A DNA stretch of 64,000 bases from Planctomycetota bacterium (GTDB lineage: Bacteria; Planctomycetota; Phycisphaerae; UBA1845): NCBI GenBank assembly GCA_016200265.1, contig JACQFE010000056.1:26166-90165 (forward strand), written 5' to 3'. The position numbers were made by a program, and so were the translations under genes. The notes under the pieces were generated by a model, which saw nothing but the letters and a program-made list of their open reading frames with translations, was not told the DNA's origin and did not search any database. Below, in pieces: positions 17,729-27,027 of the stretch (position 1 is its first letter; each line of letters opens with the position of its first letter).

Positions 17729-18381
17729 CGTTTGGTTTCTTTCCCGCAGCATAACGGATGGAAAGCGCAGTGCCTCCCTAGAGAAGGCGGATGACGCGTG
17801 CTCCATTTCCTCCCACCCCCACCTGTCAGACAGATGGAGAACCTCCGCGATACCTTAGCCGCTCCAGCCTCAATATTCCAGCGATTTCAGGATTTCAAGA
17901 CGAAAATCTGGGGTGCCGGACTTCTGGACAGCGGTATTGTTATTGCATGACGAAATGCGGACGACGCTACCTCAATTGCGCTTGTTCGAATCGAAAAAGA
18001 GAATGCGACACTGAAATTTATGCGAAGTGGACTGAACAGGAAGAAGTTATAGGTCGTTTGATTGCCGAATATCTCGTGGATCATTGCAATTTGCGTGGCT
18101 AAAGTTGCGCAAGGGAATCTCCGGGGGACTCTTGATTTTGGCCGTTGTATTCAGTCCCGGCGTGTGATAAAGTCGTGGGATCGGAGTTCTCAGCACTATG
18201 CGTGGCTTCGAACATCTCCCTTTGCACGGATAGGCCGATCGTTAGCAGCGGGTATTTCCCAAAGCTGGAAGGCTTCTCGGACGGAGTCTTGCGGCCAATT
18301 GAACGACACATTGAGTTCGTGAAAAGGGGGACCGAAAAAATGGAATTTTCATCATCAGGGCGGTATTGGGGAGAGAAGCAA
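17729..18381. other. 650-base region between divergent secreted-protein genes
   Basis: No gene is supported. A frame on the plus strand ending at 18102 (with MTKCGRRYLNCACSNRKR from 17947) has some Cys content but no ribosome site or family match, and the frame reaching back to 18145 before the giant Cys-rich gene lacks signal-peptide logic. The stretch must carry the promoters for the PEP-CTERM gene on the left and the Cys-rich gene on the right. Confidence 0.45.
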
Positions 18382-21300
18382 ATGAAGTCGCATGGTTGCG
18401 CATTGTCGTTCGTTTTGGGATTGATCGCTTGGGGGTTTGCGGCCAGTCGGGCGGACGCAACGTGTACACAGGATTCTCAATGCAACGATGGAATCGCATG
18501 TACCCAGAACGTTTGCTTTCTTGGGAACTGCATTTTCCCGGATGGATGCGTTGACAACGTATATTGCAACGGCGACGAGACTTGCAACCACGCCACCGGA
18601 CAATGCCAAACGGCTCCGCGAAATTGCCAGCCGCCCACACCCTTTTGCAGCGAGACGCTGAATTCTTGCGTTGAGTGTCTGAACAATAGTCAATGTACGA
18701 CGGCACCGCGGCTGACTTGCAGCTCGCAAGGCACATGCGTGCAATGCACGACGAATAACCAATGCGTCGACACCTTGTTCTGCAACGGCACGGAATCGTG
18801 CAATCTGAGCACGGGCCTTTGTCAGTCGGGCACGCCGGTCACGTGTTCCTCCGGCAAGTTTTGCAGTGAAATTTTCGATGGGTGCGTGAAGTGCGACAAT
18901 GATTCGCAATGTGACGACGGGCTGCATTGTGACGGTTTGGAACATTGTTCGGCTGATCATCAGAGTTGTACTCCCGGAACACCCGTAAGCTGCAAAAGGT
19001 GCGTGGGCGGTCAGAATCCGCAGGCGCCATGCGGGACGGACGCGGATTGTCGCATTTGCGTCGGTGGCGGTAGTGCGGGAGACCCTTGCACTTCCAATGC
19101 AAATTGCATCAACGGAACATGCCCTGCCGGAGGCACCTGCACGGGCGCCTCATCAGTTTGCAAAGAAACGACCGGCGGCACGCAGTGCGTCGAATGCGTC
19201 ACTGACACACAATGCAATGACAACGTATTCTGTACTTCGGACACTTGCATTTTTAACGTGTGCAACCACGTGGCCGACCCCATGCGGTATTGCGACGACG
19301 GGATCTTTTGCAACGGTGCCGAGACATGCAATGCCAACAATACCGGTTGCGTGGCAGGCACGCCGGTAACTTGCGCCAAGAAATGTTTCCTCGGTCCCAA
19401 TCCCGGCATCGCGTGCACCAGCGATGCACAATGCGGAACCGGTGGAAAATGCGTTGGATTGTGCAGCGAGACGTTTAATGCGTGCGTGGATTGCGAGGTC
19501 GACAATCAGTGTGCGAATGGAAAATTCTGCGACGGTGCGGAGACTTGCCACGCAGACCACACTTGCGGGGCTGGGACTCCGTTGGATTGCACCAGCATGC
19601 ACACCATTTGCCAGCCACAGTTTGCTTGCGACGAAGCGACCCAACAATGCAAGGCCTCACAAACAGCACCCAATGGTACGGCATGCGACGACGGCAATAA
19701 CTGCACCGCCGTCGATGCCTGTCAAAACGGTCAGTGCGTTGAACAACCGCCGCTGGCAAGTGATCCTTATCGGTGTGTGCGGCTGGAGTGGCGACCTGTT
19801 CCCGGCGACCCCGCTTTTCCTCAGCAGGTACAAGTGGGCTCCACGTTCAGGCTCGCCCTGTTCGCCGTCTCGACCGGTTGTAACGAGCCCAATCCGGACT
19901 GCCCGTCGTCAGCCTATTCTTCGATGGTGGGTATGGACGTCGTTTTGGGATGGAACTCAAGCTACCTTCAAATCCAGCCTTCCGCCGCCGGCAACTTGAA
20001 TCCGCAAGATCCGTGCCACAACAGCTCGGATTCCTGTTCCAATTGTCAAACCTGCACCGGCGGCTCCAACCCTGGCGTTGCCTGTGAACAGGTTTGCGTC
20101 GGAGGATCGAGTGCGGGCGGGCAGTGCTGGGACAATGGCCAGTGTCCGGGCGGTCAGTGTTACAGTGGATCGATATGCACAGGCGGAACAAACAACCTGC
20201 TACCTTGTACGACGAATGCGAACTGTCCGGGAGGCGGAACCTGCACCGGTGCGGCGACCTGTTCAGGCGGTTCAAACTCCGGGCACAACTGTTCAACCAG
20301 CGCGGATTGCCCCGGCGGTACGTGCAACATGAATAAGGGAAAGTGCCTCAGCGGCGGCACTTGCGCCCCACCGGTGGGTTGGAACTGGTTTACATCCGCT
20401 TTTGTCAATGACTGTCAGCCAGGCGGCGACGCGGTCAATTCGCCATGCACGGGAACGGTTCCCGGAAATGACGGCAACGCCAAATATACTTCCATCTCAC
20501 AGGTTGCCTGCAATAACCGCGCGGCGCTCGCAGCGTGCGCGGCGCCAAACGGCTTGTATGTGACGGAATTCAAGTTCAAGGCTTTGGCCGTGCCTCCAAG
20601 CACAGGTCAAACGAGCGTTTCGATCCTGCCGTGCGCAGGTACCCAAACCCTGACACAGGTGATCAGCGGAATTACCCCGCCAACGGGGTATTTCACCGAT
20701 GACGTCCTTAAGGCGATCGGGTCTCCGGCGCCCGTCAAGATCGTGAGCTGTACCACTGATGCGTCTTGTGCGGACACTGACCCTTGCACGGTGGATGCTT
20801 GTTTTAACGGGACGTGCAAACATACGGCCATCTCGTGCATCGATCCCGATCCGTGCACGGTGGACACCTGTGTAAACGGCCTGTGCCAGCACACTCCGAT
20901 CGATTGTGGGTCCGGCAAAGTGTGTTATCAGGGGTTGTGCTATACACCTTGCTCAACGGCGGCTCAGTGTGATGACGGGATTGCCTGCACTGCGGACACG
21001 TGCGATACGAGCCCACCGGCGCCCATCGATGGAATTTGCATCCACACGCCGAATGACGGAGCGTGCGCAACCGGACTTTTCTGTCAGGGAAAGAAGTGTG
21101 ACGTTCAGCTCGGCTGCGTGTTCGACAATGTGTGTTTGGGCGCCAACGGAAATCCCTGCCCCGTGCCGGGAACTTGCGACGAAGCGACTGACACGTGCGG
21201 CGGGTGCTTGCCTCCGGCAATCTCCGCGGCAGGCGATCGCTACATCAAAGTGACGCCGGCGAATCAGGGATCGACTCCGGTTGCAATTTTGGTGCAGGGC

Positions 21301-21756
21301 GATTGTTCGCAGACGGGCATTGGCTGCATCAGCCGCTACGTGCAGGACACCGCCGGTCACCTGGGGACGACACCGGTCTATAAGCGAACCGACGTACCTG
21401 CCGCGAGCGGCGGCTGGGGGATTGTTTCCGTACATAGCGTGGAAATCCTTCCAAGCAAGACCTACCGCGTGCACACGGAGTGCAACTTTGCAGGCGGGGC
21501 GGTGAAATCGGCAGGCCGAATCGCTACGACGTGGCTATGGGGCGATGTCAACAACAATGGCGTGGCCAATATCTCCGATGTTGCCAATGTTGTGGATGCG
21601 TTTAAGGGCAATTTTACCGTCTTCATCACTCTTGAAGCGACGAATATTTCCGCAGCGAGTTGCACGCTTGATGACGCAGTGAACATTATCGACGTGGCAG
21701 GCGCAGTGGATGCTTTCAAGGGTATTGCGTTCCCATGCGGAACGCCCTGTCCGTAG
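18382..21756 (+). CDS. giant Cys-rich secreted protein with cohesin-like and dockerin-like parts
   Basis: An exported 1124-residue protein. The signal peptide ends at SRADA. Residues about 25-455 are repeats of the type CxxDxQCxDGxxCxxDxC and FCNGxExCNxxTGxC. Residues about 463-780 form a beta-rich domain (FPQQVQVGSTFRLALFAVST ... GMDVVLGWNSSYLQI ... LYVTEFKFKALAVP) with the logic of a cohesin-type sandwich; a block of CxGGxNxGxxC repeats is inserted at about 553-666. More Cys repeats follow, then a beta module and a C-terminal dockerin-like pair, WGDVNNNGVANISDVANVV and LDDAVNIIDVAGAVDAFKG. GGGGAG precedes the ATG at 18382. The Cys repeats are probably fully disulfide-bonded outside the cell. 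Function unknown; adhesive or matrix role is inferred. Confidence 0.8.
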   Translation: MKSHGCALSFVLGLIAWGFAASRADATCTQDSQCNDGIACTQNVCFLGNCIFPDGCVDNVYCNGDETCNHATGQCQTAPRNCQPPTPFCSETLNSCVECLNNSQCTTAPRLTCSSQGTCVQCTTNNQCVDTLFCNGTESCNLSTGLCQSGTPVTCSSGKFCSEIFDGCVKCDNDSQCDDGLHCDGLEHCSADHQSCTPGTPVSCKRCVGGQNPQAPCGTDADCRICVGGGSAGDPCTSNANCINGTCPAGGTCTGASSVCKETTGGTQCVECVTDTQCNDNVFCTSDTCIFNVCNHVADPMRYCDDGIFCNGAETCNANNTGCVAGTPVTCAKKCFLGPNPGIACTSDAQCGTGGKCVGLCSETFNACVDCEVDNQCANGKFCDGAETCHADHTCGAGTPLDCTSMHTICQPQFACDEATQQCKASQTAPNGTACDDGNNCTAVDACQNGQCVEQPPLASDPYRCVRLEWRPVPGDPAFPQQVQVGSTFRLALFAVSTGCNEPNPDCPSSAYSSMVGMDVVLGWNSSYLQIQPSAAGNLNPQDPCHNSSDSCSNCQTCTGGSNPGVACEQVCVGGSSAGGQCWDNGQCPGGQCYSGSICTGGTNNLLPCTTNANCPGGGTCTGAATCSGGSNSGHNCSTSADCPGGTCNMNKGKCLSGGTCAPPVGWNWFTSAFVNDCQPGGDAVNSPCTGTVPGNDGNAKYTSISQVACNNRAALAACAAPNGLYVTEFKFKALAVPPSTGQTSVSILPCAGTQTLTQVISGITPPTGYFTDDVLKAIGSPAPVKIVSCTTDASCADTDPCTVDACFNGTCKHTAISCIDPDPCTVDTCVNGLCQHTPIDCGSGKVCYQGLCYTPCSTAAQCDDGIACTADTCDTSPPAPIDGICIHTPNDGACATGLFCQGKKCDVQLGCVFDNVCLGANGNPCPVPGTCDEATDTCGGCLPPAISAAGDRYIKVTPANQGSTPVAILVQGDCSQTGIGCISRYVQDTAGHLGTTPVYKRTDVPAASGGWGIVSVHSVEILPSKTYRVHTECNFAGGAVKSAGRIATTWLWGDVNNNGVANISDVANVVDAFKGNFTVFITLEATNISAASCTLDDAVNIIDVAGAVDAFKGIAFPCGTPCP

Positions 21757-21792
21757 ACTGGAGGCAGGCTTTACTGAGTGCGTTGCCAAGTG

Positions 21793-22548
21793 CTAAGAAC
21801 ACGACAACGCGTCCACCGAGAGTTCGGCGGAGGAGAGATCTGTTCGAGCATAGAAATCATTGATCTTCTGCCGATGGACTTTGCGATAGCCTCGTGCATG
21901 TAAATACGGCTCGACGGCTTCGCCTGCGGGGCGGTCGTTCTCGATCACGAGAACTTTGGGTCTGTACCGCTCAAGGGCGAAGCCGTCGAGTACGTCCAAT
22001 TCCGATCCTTCAGTGTCAATGGACACCAAATCAATGTCCCAGCCGATGTTTGGAACCCAGGGTCCGCGCATGCCACCCGCCCCCGAATGTTCGCGCGCGT
22101 CCCGAATGACATCGTCTAGAGTCAGAAGCGGAACGTCGATTTCCACAAGCGTTGCGCCTTCGCGTTGACAGCGTTCCCTATGTGCGTTGTCTGTGGTCAA
22201 GAATGAAAGCACAGGGACATTTTGGGCCACAGTGAATTTTGCGACACCGTGACTTCCGCGTTTTCCGCAAGCGGCATGCACCACTCGGCTTCGTGGGCGA
22301 ATCTGTACGGCCCGTTCGCACATTGCGCGAATCGGCTCGATCAGGATTCCGCTCCAGCCCATCTGTTCGAGGAAGAAAGTGTTGCTCAGCGTGATCCCGT
22401 CGTAGGCGCCGACTTCGATGAAATAGCCATGGGTTCGGCCTTGAAATAACCGCCACAGAATGCGGTCCTCGCCAAATTGAGCGCGAAACAGCGAGCTCAA
22501 TGAGATGGGCGTTGGCGTTTGATTCATCGTGGTTGTCACGCTCATCAT
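21793..22548 (-). CDS. FkbM-family methyltransferase
   Basis: A 251-residue SAM-dependent methyltransferase. The SAM-binding motif I is FIEVGAYDGITLSNT near residue 45, a substrate-side acidic motif is LVSIDTEGSELDVLDGF near 180, and LKxIEN-like LVIENDR follows. FkbM enzymes O-methylate sugars or polyketide-type hydroxyls, and when next to glycosyltransferases they usually cap surface glycans. It is the last of three minus-strand genes (23872-25815, 22589-23875, this one), 40 bases after the upstream stop. The start at 22548 is one of a pair of adjacent ATGs; an ATG at 22527 is also possible. The longer frame from 22680 is a shadow of the preceding gene. Confidence 0.85.
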   Translation of the reverse strand: MMSVTTTMNQTPTPISLSSLFRAQFGEDRILWRLFQGRTHGYFIEVGAYDGITLSNTFFLEQMGWSGILIEPIRAMCERAVQIRPRSRVVHAACGKRGSHGVAKFTVAQNVPVLSFLTTDNAHRERCQREGATLVEIDVPLLTLDDVIRDAREHSGAGGMRGPWVPNIGWDIDLVSIDTEGSELDVLDGFALERYRPKVLVIENDRPAGEAVEPYLHARGYRKVHRQKINDFYARTDLSSAELSVDALSCS

Positions 22549-22588
22549 ACCCGGATTTTCATCGGCCTTGTCAATTTCGAATTGCCGA

Positions 22589-23875
22589 TCACTTGGTAGC
22601 TGTCCCTGCAACTTGCGATTCGGCCCGGATCGTTCTCCCCGTTGGCGCCGATGCAGCCTGCGACAGGACTCCCGCGCCACGCAACAGTTGGATCAGAGTT
22701 TGAATTCGGTGACTATAAAGATGCTCCCTGAGCGTTCGTCGTTGACCCGCGGCCGCGATCTCCTTTCGGCGTTTGGAATTGCTTGCATAGAAACCGATTT
22801 TTTCCAACAGTTCGCTTTCGTCGTGAAATGAATCGCATTCCTCGCCTACTTTGAAGCAGTTTTCGAGTTCCGGCGTGTGATAAGTGAGCATAAAGCCGCC
22901 GTAGGCGGTGATCTCGAAATGACGCACGTTCAACCCGGTTTCGAGATTGCCCTTCATCAGATTCAAGCAAATCGGAACTTGACGCATTCGTTCGTGCAAA
23001 ATGCGCATGTCCCAGATGCGGGGCGTGTGCGTAAGGCCGTAATTCGTACCCCAATGGTCACCGATCAATTCAAACGCCTCGCCCAGCTTGTTTTTCAGGA
23101 AACGAGCGAAACGGTCGCGCTGCTTGACAGCCAAATACGCGTTGTAGAGAAATTTCTGGTTGTAGTATTCCGCACTTTTGGCGGCGCGGGCGGCAGGTAC
23201 GTCCGTGTCACGCGGGGAGTCGGCGAATTGATATAGTTCGTAATAGATCTTGTGGAACGAAAGATCAGGCATGTCCGCATGGACAGCCGCCGCCGTGAGT
23301 CCCGCGAACAACTGTGCGGGTAAAACCGGCTTGTCTGATCGGAACCACGACGATGCGGGATGACCCATGAACGCCACGAGCGGACCATCATTCGGTTCAG
23401 GCAAGTGCTCCGTATTGAAATCATCATTTGTCGCGGCCATCGGCATGGTCAGGATGTTGGGGATGCGGAGTCTCTTAAGCTCATCGGCATGGCCTGTCTC
23501 CCAGATCCACTTGATCCAACTTGGGCTTTCGAGGAGCTGCCAATGATCGGCCCAGCTTGCTTCGGCCATGGTTGACGTAACCGGATCGAGGTAGCAGGCC
23601 ACGTGCGGAATTCCCAGTGATGCGGCCGTGATCGCGAGTTTCCCCGGATCATCCTGTGCATCCACCAGGGTGAGCGCTTCGGTGTTGAAATCCAAGACAA
23701 GATCGATGCGGTTTTTTTCAAGAAACGCTCGTTGCGGCGGACCGTCGAGCATTCGCTGTTGAAGAGATCGATTGAAGTCGCCCGTCGCAGGCAGCACATA
23801 TGCCTCGTAACCAGCCTCACGGACGCTTCGTTCAAGCTGCGGAGTCGTTGCGATTCGGAGTGGACCGCGTGTCAT
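22589..23875 (-). CDS. CgeB-like glycosyltransferase
   Basis: A 428-residue protein of the CgeB/DUF3880-type, GT-B-like glycosyltransferases. The C-terminal half shows the characteristic MKGNLETGLNVRHFEITAYGGFMLTYHTPELENCF and VGEECDSFHDESELLEKIGFY, where the nucleotide-sugar site lies in this group. It is paralogous to the first two thirds of the protein encoded immediately upstream, which has INGNAETGLNMRAFEITAAGGFML at the matching place. The ATG at 23875 overlaps the upstream stop as ATGA. Acceptor and donor sugars cannot be told. Its place between a glycosyltransferase-FkbM fusion and an FkbM gene suggests synthesis of a methylated surface glycan. Confidence 0.8.
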   Translation of the reverse strand: MTRGPLRIATTPQLERSVREAGYEAYVLPATGDFNRSLQQRMLDGPPQRAFLEKNRIDLVLDFNTEALTLVDAQDDPGKLAITAASLGIPHVACYLDPVTSTMAEASWADHWQLLESPSWIKWIWETGHADELKRLRIPNILTMPMAATNDDFNTEHLPEPNDGPLVAFMGHPASSWFRSDKPVLPAQLFAGLTAAAVHADMPDLSFHKIYYELYQFADSPRDTDVPAARAAKSAEYYNQKFLYNAYLAVKQRDRFARFLKNKLGEAFELIGDHWGTNYGLTHTPRIWDMRILHERMRQVPICLNLMKGNLETGLNVRHFEITAYGGFMLTYHTPELENCFKVGEECDSFHDESELLEKIGFYASNSKRRKEIAAAGQRRTLREHLYSHRIQTLIQLLRGAGVLSQAASAPTGRTIRAESQVAGTATK

Positions 23876-25815
23876 TTTGGAAGTGCCTCCCGGCGAACGT
23901 AGAGCGCGTCGCCCCAGTTGCTAGGTTGATCCGAAGGATACATCGCGTATCGCACAAAACCGGATTCATTCATGAATGCATCAATTTCCGGGAACAACGG
24001 CGCATCTTTGTAGATCGGCACGAACGATACTTCGACGAGCACAAGCGGCGCATGTCGCAGCAGGCCCCTGGCCCCGTAGAGCGCTTTCAACTCGGCTCCT
24101 TGCACGTCGAGTTTAATCAGGTCCACCGATCGCGGAGCTATATGCTCCTCCTTGCACCACCGATCCAGTGTGCAAACCTGAATCGTTTCGCGATCAATGA
24201 CTTGTGTCCACTTCGCACAGGGATTTCCCGGCTGGTGGTCGAAGAGCGAGTTGGCTTCCGGACTTGTCGTCAATTGAATTTCCGCTGTGCCGTCCCGATC
24301 TCCGACCGCCTTTGGAACCCACCGCGCACCGACTCGCCCACAACACTCTGCCAAGGCTCGATGCAACTTGCTCACCGGCTCGAAGCTATAAATCGTGGCT
24401 CGCGGATACGCTTTGCGAAAGCCCTCCGCCATTTGGCCGACGTTGGCGCCACAATCGAGAATGACCCGCGCCTCCGGCACAATTCGCTTGCAATCCATTT
24501 GCCAAGTGCTTGTAGAGAATGCGATTGCTGGAGAGCGCCGTCCGAAGCCGGCTTTCAGGATGCCGCTTAATCTGTGGCTGTAGAGATGTTGCGAGAGGGT
24601 GCGAATCTGGCCGGCACGGGCGATTTCCGCGCGTTCATCATCGTGGTCGAGATAGTAGCGGATTTTTTCGAGCAGATCGCTCTCATGAACAAACGTCGCG
24701 CATTCCTTCCCGATCGCAAAATAATCTCCCAACTCAGGATGCTCGCGACACAGCATGAATCCCCCCGCGGCCGTAATCTCAAACGCCCGCATATTCAAGC
24801 CCGTTTCCGCGTTGCCGTTGATGAAGTTCAGATTGATGGCCACTTCGCGAAAATGACGAAGATACGCGTCCAGCGTGGAAATCGGTGGAGATGCCGGCAA
24901 GCCGTACGCTTCTTTCCAGCCGCCGCCGATCAATTCGAACACGTCGCCGAGGGCGCGTGAAAGAAAGATGACAAACCGATCACGTTGGCGGATGCACTGT
25001 ATTGCATTGTAGAAGAGCTTTGCCTGGAAATACTGAGCGGCACGGTTCGCGGCTTGCGATTGGCTTTCCGAAGGCGCAAAGGCGTCACCCATTCCGTACA
25101 CATTTTGATACGCTTCAACGAACGTAATGTCCCTCAGGTCGGCTCGGACAGCGTGCGAAAGCACGCCGGGAAGCAGAGTAGATGACGGCACGGCTGCATT
25201 CGATGAAAAGTACGTCGTGTTTTGGCCGCCGACGAATGAGGCGACCTTGCGACACGTTTTCGGATCGATCGGGCTTGTATCGTACGCGCGATTTGGCGCG
25301 GCCATCGGAAGATGAATCACGTTGGGAATGCCGAATCGCTGCAATTCAACGGCCTGCGCGCGATCCCACACCGCCTTGACCCACGTCGGACTATGAAGGC
25401 TTTGCCATAGGATTTCCCAGGGCAAACCCTGAAACGTCGTCACCAATGGGTCGATGATGTGCGACAGTAACGGCGCCCCGACGGCCTCATGCGCGAGCCG
25501 AAGATTTTCCGGATCATTTGGCTCAAACACGAAGCCAAGTCCCCCACCTGCGTTATCCACAAGCAGATTCACGGGATGGTTTGCCAGTGAATTTACCAGC
25601 TCGCGGCCTTTCGTCAGCCGCTCGGCGGAATCAGCCAAGTGCGTATTGCCGCTGGAATGAGTACAAGATGGGAGTTGAATTTTCTCGATGCGAAGTGCGT
25701 CCGTCGCGGCTGACCACCAACCGCTGTCGAAGACGCCCAGTCGAATGTTCGTTTGAGATTCTCCGCTCTTGTCATTGCGAATCGTGCTGAGCGAAGATTT
25801 ATCGGTGCTGATCAA
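23872..25815 (-). CDS. fusion of CgeB-like glycosyltransferase and FkbM methyltransferase
   Basis: A 647-residue two-domain protein. Residues about 25-425 form a CgeB-like glycosyltransferase (NGNAETGLNMRAFEITAAGG; KECATFVHESDLLEKIRYYL), and residues about 430-647 an FkbM methyltransferase with motif I VILDCGANVGQMAEGF, then IYSFEPVSKLHRAL and the acidic motif LIKLDVQGAELKALYG. It is the first gene of a three-gene unit whose other members are stand-alone versions of the same two activities. Having both in one chain suggests that sugar transfer and O-methylation are consecutive steps on the same acceptor (inferred). It is divergent from the beta-barrel gene, with about 290 bases between. Confidence 0.83.
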   Translation of the reverse strand: MISTDKSSLSTIRNDKSGESQTNIRLGVFDSGWWSAATDALRIEKIQLPSCTHSSGNTHLADSAERLTKGRELVNSLANHPVNLLVDNAGGGLGFVFEPNDPENLRLAHEAVGAPLLSHIIDPLVTTFQGLPWEILWQSLHSPTWVKAVWDRAQAVELQRFGIPNVIHLPMAAPNRAYDTSPIDPKTCRKVASFVGGQNTTYFSSNAAVPSSTLLPGVLSHAVRADLRDITFVEAYQNVYGMGDAFAPSESQSQAANRAAQYFQAKLFYNAIQCIRQRDRFVIFLSRALGDVFELIGGGWKEAYGLPASPPISTLDAYLRHFREVAINLNFINGNAETGLNMRAFEITAAGGFMLCREHPELGDYFAIGKECATFVHESDLLEKIRYYLDHDDERAEIARAGQIRTLSQHLYSHRLSGILKAGFGRRSPAIAFSTSTWQMDCKRIVPEARVILDCGANVGQMAEGFRKAYPRATIYSFEPVSKLHRALAECCGRVGARWVPKAVGDRDGTAEIQLTTSPEANSLFDHQPGNPCAKWTQVIDRETIQVCTLDRWCKEEHIAPRSVDLIKLDVQGAELKALYGARGLLRHAPLVLVEVSFVPIYKDAPLFPEIDAFMNESGFVRYAMYPSDQPSNWGDALYVRREALPK

Positions 25816-26103
25816 TTTGCACGCTTTTCTCAGTCAAAACTGCTTCGCAAGTTCACTGCCTACAATCATTTGACCGAACTTCGTGTGTTGAAATTCGGAC
25901 TGTATCGGTCCTGCGGAATGCCAAGCGCGCACCACAACCGTGGCAAACGATGAGACAGGAGCTTTTATCGGCCAGTGAGCAACCAGTTGTCCATCCCAAA
26001 TATGGTGGAAGGATCAACTCGACGCGGAGGTCAGATCAGCCGATTTCGTCTGAACGGATCATCAACTTCGGCAATCGAACCGGACTCTTCGCAAGCGTGT
26101 GGC

Positions 26104-26961
26104 ATGGAATTGAAAGGCGTTAACTTGGTCGCCCAATCGCGATCGAGGGCCAAGGACTTTCAATTCCAATCCTTCGCCCGCCGCGTAGCGGTTTTGGTGG
26201 GTTGCGGCATGATCCTGCTGACCACCTTGCAGGCCTCGGCATCGCCGAATCTGGCGATCGATTCAGCGCCTGAATCCGGCAAAAAAACCAAGCCTGATAA
26301 CGACAGGCCCTGGCATGTCGATTTCCAGATTCGGTCGCTCCATCCTCGCCTCAGCGAAACAAAAGCCATGCTGGATGAACGACTGAAGGGCCCGCTCAGG
26401 GTCGATTGGGCGCATACTTTTGATCGCCCCTACACGCCGATCGATCGCAACACAGACTGGGGATTCGCGAGCCTCATCCTGGGCGTCGGTCGACAGGAGA
26501 ACGACTGGCTGCTCTGGACTGCTTACGGCGGCGGCGGCTGGGGAGAGGATCGCAACTTTGATCGCTACCTCACCAACACCCTCGAAGTGAATTTCAAATA
26601 TCGATATTTCGTCTTCGGTGGCGATGCGGAAATCTATCCTTGGAAAGTTCCCAAGGTACAACCACGCATGACCTTTTCTGACAGCCTTTATGCAAGTCGA
26701 CCATTTCTCCTGACGGGCCTGCAAGCAGGCTATGTCAGCAGCGAGGGTGAAGGCTCGTTTCGCATGCTCAACTTTCCGCTGTACCGCGATGCGGCCCACA
26801 TTCGAGATTGGGTGGGCAGCCTGCGACTTGGGCTCGGTTGGAATTTTCCGCTCTCGACAAGGTTCTCATTGAATCTGGCCGGTGGCTATGCGTTCAACTT
26901 CTACCGTCCGGACGAATACAACGGCTGGCAATTGATCGCCGGATTGCGGTATCGCTTCTAG
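26104..26961 (+). CDS. outer-membrane beta-barrel-like protein
   Basis: A protein of about 285 residues. After a hydrophobic export segment (VAVLVGCGMILLTTLQASA) come alternating strands rich in Trp, Tyr and Gly (WLLWTAYGGGGWGED, LEVNFKYRYFVFGGDAEIYPW, WVGSLRLGLGWNFPL, LNLAGGYAFNFYRPDEYNGW), and the chain ends in YRF, an aromatic C-terminus typical of outer-membrane barrels. No specific family recognised. The start is uncertain: the ATG at 26104 is used here, but the frame is open from a GTG at 25975. hutI begins about 65 bases after the stop; no functional link to it is evident. Confidence 0.6.
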   Translation: MELKGVNLVAQSRSRAKDFQFQSFARRVAVLVGCGMILLTTLQASASPNLAIDSAPESGKKTKPDNDRPWHVDFQIRSLHPRLSETKAMLDERLKGPLRVDWAHTFDRPYTPIDRNTDWGFASLILGVGRQENDWLLWTAYGGGGWGEDRNFDRYLTNTLEVNFKYRYFVFGGDAEIYPWKVPKVQPRMTFSDSLYASRPFLLTGLQAGYVSSEGEGSFRMLNFPLYRDAAHIRDWVGSLRLGLGWNFPLSTRFSLNLAGGYAFNFYRPDEYNGWQLIAGLRYRF

Positions 26962-27027
26962 CCTTCGTCCTCGTCGGTTACACTTCAAACCGCCAAATTG
27001 CTCGGTTCCAATCGGAGCGGAATTGAA

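Noticed and set aside
17791..18102. Possible small Cys-containing protein on the plus strand
   Set aside because: No ribosome site, no family sequence and weak codon bias; it overlaps the promoter side of the PEP-CTERM gene.
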